Source: Burkholderia diffusa (GTDB lineage Bacteria; Pseudomonadota; Gammaproteobacteria; Burkholderiales; Burkholderiaceae). From it: a stretch of 64,000 nucleotides of DNA. This document shows positions 46,950 to 55,869 of the stretch, in pieces. The notes under the pieces were generated by a model that made no database searches, had not been told where the DNA came from, and saw nothing but the letters and a program-made list of their open reading frames with translations. Position 1 is the first letter of the stretch. Every line of letters begins with the position of its first letter. A program made the position numbers and the translations under genes. Where the stretch lies: assembly GCF_902499115.1 (NCBI RefSeq), contig NZ_CABVPN010000011.1:148755-212754 (forward strand). Reading direction: 5' to 3'.

Positions 46950-47096
46950 GCATGCACGAGCGGGTTTCGGGGTGCGATCAACGATTGTTCTGCTGTTGCA
47001 ACAATCCGTCGCCTTGAACCCGCTTTTTCGCGACCATGCGGCCACGCACAATGGCGTCACTCGCGCTACCGAAGCGCAACCAAACCGGAGCCTGAC

Positions 47097-47693
47097 ATGA
47101 CGACCATTCTGCAAATCAATTCCGCGGCGCGCTCGCAAGGTGCGCAATCCACGCTGCTGGCCAACGAACTGACGGCAAAGCTGCAACAATCGAACCCCGG
47201 CGCGAAGGTCGTGGTTCGCGACCTGCTGGCCGACGCGCTGCCGCACCTCGATGAATCGGTGCTCGGCGCATTCTTCACGCCGGCCGACCAGCGCAACGCG
47301 GAACAGAATGCGATCGTCGCGAAGAGCGATGCACTGATCGCTGAACTGCAGGCCGCCGACATCATCGTGATCGGGGCACCGATGTACAACTTCGGTGTCT
47401 CGTCGCAACTGAAGACGTATTTCGACTGGATCGCCCGTGCAGGCGTCACGTTCCGCTACACCGAGAACGGTCCGGAAGGCCTGATCAAGGGCAAGAAGGT
47501 TCACGTGGTGACGGCGCGCGGCGGCAAGTACCTCGGCACGCCGAACGACAGCCAGACGCCGTTCCTGCGCACGTTCCTCGGCTTCATCGGCTTGACCGAC
47601 GTGAGCTTCATCCACGCGGAAGGCCTGAACCTCGGGCCGGATGCACAGAGCGCCGCGCTCGCCGGCGCCCGCGAAGCGATCGCTGCCGCGTAA
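47097..47693 (+). CDS. azoR: FMN-dependent NADH-azoreductase
   Basis: 198 residues, flavodoxin-like fold. FMN loops: INSAARSQGAQSTLLA near the N-terminus, GAPMYNFGVSSQLKTYFDWI near residue 95 and VTARGGKY near residue 140, all as in AzoR. It reduces quinones and azo compounds with NADH. Single gene, followed by a terminator. Confidence 0.93.
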   Translation: MTTILQINSAARSQGAQSTLLANELTAKLQQSNPGAKVVVRDLLADALPHLDESVLGAFFTPADQRNAEQNAIVAKSDALIAELQAADIIVIGAPMYNFGVSSQLKTYFDWIARAGVTFRYTENGPEGLIKGKKVHVVTARGGKYLGTPNDSQTPFLRTFLGFIGLTDVSFIHAEGLNLGPDAQSAALAGAREAIAAA

Positions 47694-47733
47694 GGCCGAC
47701 GCGGGTGCGTTGCACCCGCTGCGTCGCCAGATG

Positions 47734-47770
47734 AAAAAAACGCCGCGTCCCGAAAGGGGCGCGGCGTTTT
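47734..47770. terminator. Bidirectional terminator (azoR / ung end of the trp transcript)
   Basis: AAAAAAACGCCGCGTCCC, GAAA, then GGGGCGCGGCGTTTT: about 13-bp stem closed by a GAAA tetraloop, between converging azoR and ung. Confidence 0.9.
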
Positions 47771-47811
47771 CACGTGATGCGGACGAAAGCGGGAAGTTGA
47801 ACGCGGAACGG

Positions 47812-48720
47812 TTACGCGAGCGTTTCGGCCACCTCCGGCAGGCGCCAGTCGATCGGCTCGCGACCCGCTTCGACCAGATAGTCGTTCGCGAGCGCGAAGT
47901 GGCGGCAACCGAGGAAGCCGCGGTGTGCGGACAGCGGCGACGGATGCGGCGCCTCGAGCACGCAGTGCGCGCTCGCATCGAATAGCGCGCGCTTCGCCTG
48001 CGCATGCGCGCCCCACAGCATGAACACGAGGCCGCGATGGCGGCTGGCGAGTTCGCGGATCAGCGTGTCCGTGCATTGTTCCCAGCCGCGCCTCGCGTGG
48101 CTCGCGGCCGCGCCGCGCTCGACCGTCAGCACGGTGTTGAGCAGCAGCACGCCCTGGCGCGCCCAGGTATCGAGGCAGCCGTGACGCGGCGTGTCGTGGC
48201 CGAAATTCGCGGCGATTTCCTTGAAGATGTTGCGCAGCGACGGCGGCGTGCGCACGGCCGGCGGCACCGAGAACGCCAGGCCATGCGCCTGCGGCGTACC
48301 GCGGTCGTCGCCGTGGTACGGGTCCTGGCCGAGGATCACGATCTTCACGTCGTCCGGGCTTGTCAGGCGCAACGCCCGAAACACGTCGGTCGGGTAGACC
48401 GTCTTGCCGGCCGCGCGTTCGTCGTCGACGAAGCGGCACAGCGGTGCATACGCATCGCTGTCGATGAAGGGTTTCAGCACGTCGCGCCAGACGGCCGGCA
48501 GCGCGTCGAACTGCGCGGCGAGGTGTGGGACGTGCGCGGCGGCAGCGGGCTGCGGCGCGGCGGAGGCCGGGGCGGCTGCCGCGGCCTTCTTTGCGGGCCT
48601 GCGCCCAGCCGCGGCCGGCGCGGGCGCCGAGGCGGAAACATCGTCCTGCGCCGTTTCCGGCACGGGATCGTCGAACAGCGACGCCTGTTGCGGCGTGCGG
48701 AGAGTCTTGCGGGTTGCCAT
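47812..48720 (-). CDS. ung: Uracil-DNA glycosylase with N-terminal extension
   Basis: 302 residues against about 229 in E. coli. The extra N-terminal 65 or so are Ala/Pro-rich and begin with PQQASLFDDP (Q12-A-S-L-F16), which resembles a beta-clamp binding motif. The catalytic core is complete: ILGQDPYHGD (general base Asp), LLLNTVLTV, and the leucine loop HPSPLSAHRGF. It removes uracil from DNA. It is the last gene of the trp-CYTH run, 13 bp after the CYTH gene. Confidence 0.94.
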   Translation of the reverse strand: MATRKTLRTPQQASLFDDPVPETAQDDVSASAPAPAAAGRRPAKKAAAAAPASAAPQPAAAAHVPHLAAQFDALPAVWRDVLKPFIDSDAYAPLCRFVDDERAAGKTVYPTDVFRALRLTSPDDVKIVILGQDPYHGDDRGTPQAHGLAFSVPPAVRTPPSLRNIFKEIAANFGHDTPRHGCLDTWARQGVLLLNTVLTVERGAAASHARRGWEQCTDTLIRELASRHRGLVFMLWGAHAQAKRALFDASAHCVLEAPHPSPLSAHRGFLGCRHFALANDYLVEAGREPIDWRLPEVAETLA

Positions 48721-48733
48721 GCGTGATGCGGGT

Positions 48734-49360
48734 TTATTGCGCGCGCAGCCGGTAGCCGCGCTGCGCCTTGCTGATGTTTTCGGGGGCGAGGCCCGGCAGC
48801 GCTTGCTGCAGTTCGGCGGCGAGTGTCGCGAGCGCAGCTTCCGGGCCGTCGATCAGTTCGAGTTCGATTTCGCTGATCGGTTCGCGGCGCGTATCGTTTT
48901 CCGCCTGGACGACGATCTCGCCGATGTCCACTGCGGCCTCGACGGTTGCGCCGCCGATTGCGATACGCCACAGCGTACGCGAAAAATCCGTCCGGAACAG
49001 CGCGTGCAGCGCCGGCGCAGCGTCGCGCAGCGCGGTGGCCGCGTTCGGCACGTCGCACGCGGAGACGAGCGCATCGATTTCGAGCGCATCGCCGGCGACG
49101 GGCAACTCCCATTCATGGCGGCGATGCAGGCCGGCTTCCGCGCTGCCGACCGTCTTGAACGTCTGCAGCCAGCCGTGCGGCGTGCGGCGCACGCGCACCG
49201 CGCTTTTCGAACGGGCCAGCGCGAGATCGGGCGTGTCGTAGTAGACGTTCGCGAGCGCGATGACATCGCCGGCTTCGCCGGTCAGCGTCTCGAAAAAGCG
49301 CCGCGCGGCATCGGCCTCGCCGGCCGGCAGCGCAAGCTTGATTTCCTTTTCGATCGCCAT
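48734..49360 (-). CDS. CYTH domain protein (inorganic triphosphatase-like)
   Basis: 208 residues. The CYTH/TTM signature ExExK is at the start (AIEKEIKLAL), and the later basic and acidic strands (KSAVRVRRTPHGW, RRHEWELPV, EIELELIDG) line the triphosphate tunnel. E. coli YgiF, a relative, hydrolyses inorganic triphosphate; it has an extra CHAD domain which is missing here. Its ATG overlaps the trpC stop by one base. Confidence 0.87.
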   Translation of the reverse strand: MAIEKEIKLALPAGEADAARRFFETLTGEAGDVIALANVYYDTPDLALARSKSAVRVRRTPHGWLQTFKTVGSAEAGLHRRHEWELPVAGDALEIDALVSACDVPNAATALRDAAPALHALFRTDFSRTLWRIAIGGATVEAAVDIGEIVVQAENDTRREPISEIELELIDGPEAALATLAAELQQALPGLAPENISKAQRGYRLRAQ

Positions 49361-50145
49361 CAGAAGAACATCCGCGCGAGTTCCTCGCCCGGCTGCTCGG
49401 CGCGCATGAACGCCTCGCCGACGAGGAACGCGTTCACGTTCGCCGCGCGCATCGTGTCGACGTCGGTGCGCGACAGGATGCCCGACTCGGTCACGACCAT
49501 GCGGTCCGGCGGAATCATGTCGAGCATGTCGAGCGTGGTCTGGATCGACGTCTCGAACGTGCGCAGGTTGCGGTTGTTGATGCCGAGCAGCGGTGTCTTC
49601 AGCGTCAGCGCCTGTTCCATCTCGTCGCGGTCGTGAACTTCGACCAGCACCGCAAGGCCGAGCGAGTGCGCATACGCCTCGAGGTCCTGCATCAGCGGCG
49701 TGTCGAGCGCGGCCGCGATCAGCAGGATCGCGTCGGCGCCCATCGCGCGCGCTTCGAGAATCTGGTACGCATCGACGATGAAGTCCTTGCGCAGCACCGG
49801 CAGCGTGCAGGCCGCGCGCGCTTCCTCGAGATAGCGGACACTGCCCTGGAAGAATTGCTCGTCGGTCAGCACCGACAGGCACGCGGCGCCGTGCTCCGCA
49901 TACGAGCGTGCGATGTCGGCCGGCACGAAATGCTCGCGCAGCACGCCCTTCGACGGGCTCGCCTTCTTGATTTCGGCGATCACCGCCGCGTTGCCGGCCG
50001 CCTGCTTCGCACGCAGCGCGCCGACGAAGTCGCGCAGGTCGCGCGCGGATGCGTCCAGCTTCAGTGCCTCGAGCGGCGTGCTGCGCATGGCCGCCGCGAC
50101 TTCGTCGCGCTTGACGGCGATGATTCGGTCGAGAATGTCGCTCAT
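49360..50145 (-). CDS. trpC: Indole-3-glycerol phosphate synthase
   Basis: 261 residues, monofunctional TIM barrel (no TrpF fusion). AVIAEIKKASPSKGVLREHF near residue 57 holds the catalytic Lys; ACLSVLTDEQFFQGS and VLRKDFIVDAYQI follow in order, and GINNRNLRTFE near the C-terminus. It closes the indole ring from CDRP. 29 bp after trpD. Confidence 0.97.
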   Translation of the reverse strand: MSDILDRIIAVKRDEVAAAMRSTPLEALKLDASARDLRDFVGALRAKQAAGNAAVIAEIKKASPSKGVLREHFVPADIARSYAEHGAACLSVLTDEQFFQGSVRYLEEARAACTLPVLRKDFIVDAYQILEARAMGADAILLIAAALDTPLMQDLEAYAHSLGLAVLVEVHDRDEMEQALTLKTPLLGINNRNLRTFETSIQTTLDMLDMIPPDRMVVTESGILSRTDVDTMRAANVNAFLVGEAFMRAEQPGEELARMFF

Positions 50146-50174
50146 GTGGGTTCCTGCTTGATTCGTAAAGGGAG

Positions 50175-51206
50175 TCAGCGCTTGAACTGCTGCGTGAAAC
50201 GCACGAGTTCGTCGACCTTCGCGCGCGCCTTGCCGCTCGCGACCGCTTCCCGGGCGAGCTGGATGCCGTCCGCGATCGATTCGGCGATATTGGCCGCATA
50301 GAGCGCGGTGCCCGCGTTCAGCGTGACGATCTCGCGTGCGACGCCCGGCTTGTTGTCCAGCGCGCCGAGCAGCATCGTGCGCGATTCTTCGGCATTTTCC
50401 ACCTTCAGCGTGCGGTTCGACACCATCTGCAGGCCGAAGTCCTCCGGATGGATCTCGTATTCGTGCACCTCGCCGTCGCGCAATTCGCCGACGAGCGTCG
50501 CGGCGCCGAGCGACACTTCGTCCATCCCGTCCTTGCCATACACGACCAGCACGTGCTGCGCGCCGAGGCGCTGCATCACGCGCACCTGGATGCCGACGAG
50601 GTCGGGATGGAACACGCCCATCAGCTGGTTCGGCGCGCCGGCCGGATTGGTCAGCGGGCCGAGGATGTTGAAGATCGTCCGCACGCCGAGCTCGCGGCGC
50701 ACGGCCGCGATGTTCTTCATCGCCGGATGATGGTTCGGCGCGAACATGAAGCCCATGCCGGTTTCGGCGATCGACGCGGCAACCTGGTCGGGCTGCAGAT
50801 CGATGTTCACGCCGAGCGCCTCGAGCACGTCGGCGCTGCCGGACTTGCTCGACACGCCGCGGTTGCCGTGCTTCGCGACCTTCGCGCCGGCCGCGGCCGT
50901 GATGAACATCGACGCGGTCGAGATGTTGAACGTGTGCGAGCCGTCACCGCCCGTGCCGACGATGTCGACGAAGTTCGAGTTGTCCTGCACCTCGACGTGG
51001 TTCGCGAATTCGCGCATCACGGTCGCGGCGGCGGCGATCTCGCCGATCGTCTCCTTCTTCACGCGCAGCCCGGTGATGATCGCGGCCGCCATCACGGGCG
51101 ACATGTCGCCGCGCATGATGAGCCGCATCAGGTGCAGCATCTCGTCGTGGAAGATCTCGCGGTGTTCGATCGTGCGTTGCAGCGCTTCCTGCGGGGTAAT
51201 CGTCAT
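50175..51206 (-). CDS. trpD: Anthranilate phosphoribosyltransferase
   Basis: 343 residues, not fused to TrpG. The PRPP loop GTGGDGSHTFNISTASMF near residue 85 and KHGNRGVSSKSGSADVLEALG near residue 113 are complete. It transfers phosphoribose to anthranilate. It lies 13 bp after trpG. Confidence 0.97.
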   Translation of the reverse strand: MTITPQEALQRTIEHREIFHDEMLHLMRLIMRGDMSPVMAAAIITGLRVKKETIGEIAAAATVMREFANHVEVQDNSNFVDIVGTGGDGSHTFNISTASMFITAAAGAKVAKHGNRGVSSKSGSADVLEALGVNIDLQPDQVAASIAETGMGFMFAPNHHPAMKNIAAVRRELGVRTIFNILGPLTNPAGAPNQLMGVFHPDLVGIQVRVMQRLGAQHVLVVYGKDGMDEVSLGAATLVGELRDGEVHEYEIHPEDFGLQMVSNRTLKVENAEESRTMLLGALDNKPGVAREIVTLNAGTALYAANIAESIADGIQLAREAVASGKARAKVDELVRFTQQFKR

Positions 51207-51219
51207 CGTGCGTCTCCCG

Positions 51220-51819
<600 letters not shown>

Positions 51820-51832
51820 GGTCAGTCTCCGG

Positions 51833-53326
51833 TCAGAAGTCGCTATCGAGGCCGTCCTGGACCTGTTCGGCCGCACGCAGCACCGCGCGCGCCTTGTTCT
51901 CGGTCTCTTGCCATTCGGATTCGGGCACCGAGTCCGCGACGACGCCGGCCGCCGCTTGCACGTACAGGTTGCCGTTGTGGATCAGGCCCGTGCGGATCGC
52001 GATCGCGAGATCCATCTCGCCCGAGAACGACAGGTAACCGACGGCGCCACCGTACAACCCGCGCTTGATCGGCTCGAGCTCGTCGATCAGTTCCATCGCG
52101 CGCACCTTCGGCGCGCCGGACAGCGTGCCGGCCGGGAACGTCGCGCGCAGCACGTCGTAGTTCGTCATGCCGGGCTTCAGCTTGCCTTCGACCGAGCTGA
52201 CGATGTGCTGCACGTGCGAGTACTTCTCGATCACCATCTTGTCGGTCACCTGCACCGAGCCGATCTCCGCGATGCGGCCGACGTCGTTGCGCGCGAGGTC
52301 GATCAGCATCACGTGCTCGGCGATTTCCTTCGGATCGTTCAGCAGTTCGGTCGCGAGTTCCGCGTCGCGCTCGGGCGTGTTGCCGCGCGGACGCGTGCCG
52401 GCCAGCGGACGGATCGTGACGATCTGGTCATCGCCGCGCTTTTCCTGGCGCACGAGGATTTCCGGCGATGCGCCGACCACGTGGAAATCGCCGAAGTTGT
52501 AGTAATACATGTACGGCGACGGATTCAGGGAACGCAGCGCGCGATACAGCGACAGCGGATTGTCGCGGTACGGCTTCGTCAGCCGCTGGCCGACCTGGAT
52601 CTGCATCAGTTCGCCGGCCGCGATGTATTCCTTCGCCTGGCGCACGGCGGCCAGATAGTCTTCCTTCTTGAACTCGCGGAACGTCTCGGTGCGCACGCTC
52701 GCCGACGTCACGGGCGGCTGCACGGTCGTGCGCAGGCGCTGCTTCAGTTCGCGCAGGCGTTGCTTTGCCTTCGTATAGGCCTCTGGCTGGGCCGGGTCCG
52801 CATAGATGATCAGGTAGAGCTTGCCGGCGAGATTGTCGATCACCGCGACTTCCTCGGTGAGCAGCAGCTGGATGTCGGGCAGGCCGAGATCGTCGCGCGG
52901 CGCGGTGTTCGCGAGCTTCTTCTCGATGTAGCGCACCGCGTCGTAGCCGAAATAGCCGGCGAGGCCGCCGCAGAAGCGCGGCAGGCCCGGGCGCTGCGCG
53001 ACCTTGAAGCGCGCCTGGAACGACTCGATGAATTCGAACGGGTCACCGTTGTGCGTCTCGACGACCTGGCCGTCGCGCACCACTTCGGACACGCCGTTGC
53101 GGGTGCGCACCAGCGTGCGTGCGGGCAGGCCGATGAACGAATAGCGGCCGAAGCGTTCGCCGCCGACCACCGACTCGAGCAGGAAGGAGTTGGCGCCCGC
53201 GCGTTCAGGCTGGGCCAGCTTCAGGTAGAGGGACAGCGGCGTTTCGAGGTCGGCGAGCGCTTCCGCGATCAGCGGGATGCGGTTGTAGCCTTCGTTCGCC
53301 AGCGATTGGAATTCGAGTTCGGTCAT
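51833..53326 (-). CDS. trpE: Anthranilate synthase component I
   Basis: 497 residues. The feedback-site element LLES (in NSFLLESVVGGERFGRYSF) near residue 45 and the chorismate-binding core (RPLAGTRPRGNTPERDAELA, DLARNDVGRI, GTLSGAPKVRAMELID) are all present. It makes anthranilate from chorismate. It is preceded by a leader with a Trp-rich peptide and attenuator. Confidence 0.97.
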   Translation of the reverse strand: MTELEFQSLANEGYNRIPLIAEALADLETPLSLYLKLAQPERAGANSFLLESVVGGERFGRYSFIGLPARTLVRTRNGVSEVVRDGQVVETHNGDPFEFIESFQARFKVAQRPGLPRFCGGLAGYFGYDAVRYIEKKLANTAPRDDLGLPDIQLLLTEEVAVIDNLAGKLYLIIYADPAQPEAYTKAKQRLRELKQRLRTTVQPPVTSASVRTETFREFKKEDYLAAVRQAKEYIAAGELMQIQVGQRLTKPYRDNPLSLYRALRSLNPSPYMYYYNFGDFHVVGASPEILVRQEKRGDDQIVTIRPLAGTRPRGNTPERDAELATELLNDPKEIAEHVMLIDLARNDVGRIAEIGSVQVTDKMVIEKYSHVQHIVSSVEGKLKPGMTNYDVLRATFPAGTLSGAPKVRAMELIDELEPIKRGLYGGAVGYLSFSGEMDLAIAIRTGLIHNGNLYVQAAAGVVADSVPESEWQETENKARAVLRAAEQVQDGLDSDF

Positions 53327-53546
53327 GTTCCGGTCCTGTTCGGGACGAGCGGCGGAGTGCGCCAGGGATCACTTGACGCTGCGCGGGCTGCCGTCGGCGA
53401 AAGGGCGGTCGATCGAGAAGTGCCTGTTGCCGGCCGGCACTCCGGGCGTGAACGTCGCGAGCCTGCGGCCGATCCTGAACGCAAGCGTTCGGACACGGTA
53501 GAACTCGAGGTGGTGCGACGATCGGCGCGCGGATGCGCAGCGAGAT

Positions 53547-53576
53547 AAAAAACGGCGCTGAAGACGTGCCTCAGCG
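53547..53576 (-). terminator. trp attenuator hairpin
   Basis: On the minus strand CGCTGAGG, CACGT, then TCTTCAGCG: eight pairs with one G-U, followed by CCG and six T. It starts 17 bp after the trpL stop codon and about 220 bp before trpE. A competing upstream hairpin ACCTC/GAGGT overlaps the trpL stop region and its CCTC can also pair with GAGG of the terminator arm, as needed for attenuation. Confidence 0.82.
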
Positions 53577-53592
53577 TACCTCATCGAAGAGG

Positions 53593-53667
53593 TTAGCGCG
53601 ACCAGCGACGCCAGGGCCAGGCTCCCCGGTCGATGCTGCTCAGACTCCGTTTTTTATTCAGAAACAT
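53593..53667 (-). CDS. trpL: trp operon leader peptide
   Basis: 24 residues: MFLNKKRSLSSIDRGA then WPWRRWSR. Three Trp codons in six positions just before the stop, in a genome where Trp is rare, directly upstream of an attenuator and trpE, make this a leader peptide for Trp-sensing attenuation. The ribosome site is weak. It lies 17 bp after the gph stop codon, so no other gene fits in the gap. Confidence 0.85.
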   Translation of the reverse strand: MFLNKKRSLSSIDRGAWPWRRWSR

Positions 53668-53684
53668 GCGGATGGAAGAAATAA

Positions 53685-54440
53685 TCAGATGGTTGGCCGG
53701 CCGGCGTTGTGCGCGGTAATCGCGCGGGCCGCGACCAGCAACGAAACGACTATACCATCCGAATTTATCGTTTGTATAGCTTTGCCGTGGTTGTAGCCGT
53801 ACGGCACCGTCAGCGTCGCCATTCCCGCCGCGCGGCCCGCCAGCGCGTCGTTTTCCGAGTCGCCGATCGCGACCGCCGCGTCCGGCGCGACGCCGAGCGC
53901 GTCGCAGGCCGTCAGCATCGGCAGCGGATCGGGCTTCTTGCGCGCGACGCTGTCGCCGCCGAGCACGATGCCGAAACGATCGATCAGCCCGTATTGCTCG
54001 AGCAGCTCGACCGCGAAGCGGTGCGGCTTGTTCGTCACGCACGCGAGCCGGATGCCGGCGGCGCGCAGCGCGTCGAGGCCGGTTGCGACGTCCGGATAGA
54101 GGCGCGTGTGGCGGCCGTTGATCTTCGCGTATTCGGTCTGGTAGATCGCGAGCGCGTCGTCGAAGCGCGCGTGCGCCTCGTCGGGCGCGAAGCGCGGCTT
54201 CAGCACGCTGTGGATCAGGTGCTCGGAGCCCTTGCCGACGTAGCCGATCACCTCGTCGCGCGACGTGGCCGGCGCGCCGAGCTGCGCGAGCATCCCGTTC
54301 AGCCCGGCCGTGAAATCGTCGGCCGTGTCGACCATCGTGCCGTCGAGGTCGATCAGCGCCGCGTCGATGCGCGGCGTCGCGAAACGGATCGTGCCGTCGG
54401 CTGCGGCCGGTGCCTGACGGGCCTGCGAGGAATCGGCCAC
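53685..54440 (-). CDS. gph: Phosphoglycolate phosphatase
   Basis: 251 residues, HAD family. Motif I LIDLDGTMVDTADDF near residue 30 and motif II CVTNKPHRFAVELL, motif III Lys in VARKKPDPLPML, motif IV GDSENDALAGRAAG. It dephosphorylates 2-phosphoglycolate. The 3' end (after PYGYNHG) is less GC-rich and appears to contain the trp promoter. Four bases separate it from rpe. Confidence 0.92.
   Translation of the reverse strand: MADSSQARQAPAAADGTIRFATPRIDAALIDLDGTMVDTADDFTAGLNGMLAQLGAPATSRDEVIGYVGKGSEHLIHSVLKPRFAPDEAHARFDDALAIYQTEYAKINGRHTRLYPDVATGLDALRAAGIRLACVTNKPHRFAVELLEQYGLIDRFGIVLGGDSVARKKPDPLPMLTACDALGVAPDAAVAIGDSENDALAGRAAGMATLTVPYGYNHGKAIQTINSDGIVVSLLVAARAITAHNAGRPTI
53749..53778 (-). 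promoter_or_regulatory. Probable trp promoter inside the gph 3' end
   Basis: On the minus strand TATACA (53773-53778), 18 bp, TATAGT (53749-53754). It predicts a start near 53742 and a 75-nt leader before trpL. This local AT-rich patch lies inside the last gph codons. Confidence 0.55.
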
Positions 54441-54444
54441 GGCG

Positions 54445-55131
54445 TCAGCTCCGCTCGACGGTGGCGAGCGCGGCGCGCATCTCGTCGATTACCTTGCGGT
54501 AGTCGGGCTTGCCGAAGATCGCCGAACCCGCGACGAAGGTATCCGCGCCGGCTGCCGCGATTTCCGCGATGTTGTCGGCCTTCACGCCGCCGTCCACCTC
54601 GAGCAGGATCTCGCGGCCGGTGCGCTCGGTGTATGCGTCGATGCGCGCGCGTGCTTCGCGCAGCTTGTTCAGCGTTTCCGGAATGAACGACTGGCCGCCG
54701 AAACCCGGGTTCACCGACATCAGCAGCACGAAGTCGAGGCGGTCCATCACGTGGTCGAGATAGTTCAGCGGCGTCGCCGGGTTGAACACGAGGCCGGCCT
54801 TGCAGCCGTGATCGCGGATCAGCGACAGCGTACGGTCGATGTGGTCCGAACCTTCCGGGTGGAAGCTGATCAGGTTCGCGCCGGCTTTCGCGAAATCGGG
54901 CACGATCCGGTCGACCGGGCGCACCATCAGATGCACGTCGATCGGCACCTGCACGTGCGGGCGGATCGCCTCGCAGACGAGCGGGCCGATAGTGAGGTTC
55001 GGCACATAATGGTTGTCCATCACGTCGAAGTGAATCCAGTCGGCGCCGGCGGCGACCACGTTGCGGACTTCTTCGCCGAGCCGTGCGAAGTCGGCGGACA
55101 GGATGCTGGGAGCGATGCGGAATTGAGTCAT
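54445..55131 (-). CDS. rpe: Ribulose-phosphate 3-epimerase
   Basis: 228 residues (E. coli 225). IAPSILSADFARLGEEV at the N-terminus, DWIHFDVMDNHYVPNLTIG with metal-binding His/Asp, VHLMVRPVDR and VEVDGGVKADN-like end (EVDGGVKADNIAEIAAAGAD). It links the pentose phosphate and Calvin pathways. Together with gph it heads the trp transcript, a common proteobacterial arrangement. Confidence 0.96.
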   Translation of the reverse strand: MTQFRIAPSILSADFARLGEEVRNVVAAGADWIHFDVMDNHYVPNLTIGPLVCEAIRPHVQVPIDVHLMVRPVDRIVPDFAKAGANLISFHPEGSDHIDRTLSLIRDHGCKAGLVFNPATPLNYLDHVMDRLDFVLLMSVNPGFGGQSFIPETLNKLREARARIDAYTERTGREILLEVDGGVKADNIAEIAAAGADTFVAGSAIFGKPDYRKVIDEMRAALATVERS

Positions 55132-55308
55132 GACAGGGGAGCGGGGACGCTGCGGCGCAAAACCGCCATTCTACCGTCCGGCGACCCGGTGCGCGGCGAC
55201 GGGCCGTGCGGTTGCGGCCCGATTCCGAATAGAATGCCGAACCAGTGCGGCGCGCCCGCGGCCTTGCCGCTCGAGTTGGCGCGGGCGGTTACCTACAGCG
55301 GAAACACC

Positions 55309-55683
55309 ATGAGTCAGTATCAGTTCACCGTTTCGGTGAAAACCAGCTACTTGCCGGAACAATCCGACCCCGATCGACGTCAATACGCATTCGCGTACAC
55401 GCTGACCATCCGCAATACCGGGCAGGTCGCGGCGCAGCTGATCGCGCGTCACTGGATCATCACGGACAGCGAAAACCACGTGCAGGAAGTGAAGGGGCTC
55501 GGCGTCGTCGGGCACCAGCCGCTGCTGCAGCCGGGCGAACAGTTCGAATACACGAGCTGGGCCGTGATCGCGACGCCGGTCGGCACGATGCGCGGCGCGT
55601 ACTTCTGCGTGGCGGAGGACGGCGAGCGGTTCGACGCGCCGGTCGACGAGTTCGCGCTGCACATGCCGCGCACGCTGCATTGA
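55309..55683 (+). CDS. apaG: ApaG protein (DUF525)
   Basis: 124 residues (E. coli 125). Fibronectin-like fold; the family motif GLGVVGHQPLLQPGEQFEYTS near residue 63 and the end FDAPVDEFALHMPR are exact. Associated with Co2+ resistance and magnesium efflux by genetics; mechanism unclear. Divergent from rpe. Confidence 0.95.
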   Translation: MSQYQFTVSVKTSYLPEQSDPDRRQYAFAYTLTIRNTGQVAAQLIARHWIITDSENHVQEVKGLGVVGHQPLLQPGEQFEYTSWAVIATPVGTMRGAYFCVAEDGERFDAPVDEFALHMPRTLH

Positions 55684-55697
55684 GCGTGCGGGGCCGG

Positions 55698-55841
55698 TCA
55701 GCGCGGCTGGCGGTCGTTGCCGCGGGCGTGCTTCTTCCTGCCCGACGACGTCCACACGACGATGAAGATCAGCAGGGCAAGCGCTACGAAAGCCTCGAGC
55801 GCGAAGATGAGCATCGGATATTGGTCGAGAAAATCTGACAT
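55698..55841 (-). CDS. Small single-pass membrane protein (47 aa)
   Basis: 47 residues: an acidic N-terminus, one hydrophobic helix (about 9-30), then a basic tail (GRKKHARG). I do not recognise it. Codon use is GC3-rich like real genes here. It is antisense between apaG and mltA, and its start codon shares CATG with a possible mltA start, so there is little room for its own promoter; it may be false. Confidence 0.5.
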   Translation of the reverse strand: MSDFLDQYPMLIFALEAFVALALLIFIVVWTSSGRKKHARGNDRQPR

Positions 55842-55869
55842 GGCGGTTTCCATCAAGAACGAACATTGT

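Noticed and set aside
53369..53584. 71-codon frame between trpL and trpE
   Set aside because: Runs through the attenuator stem, Arg-rich, no ribosome site; not a gene.
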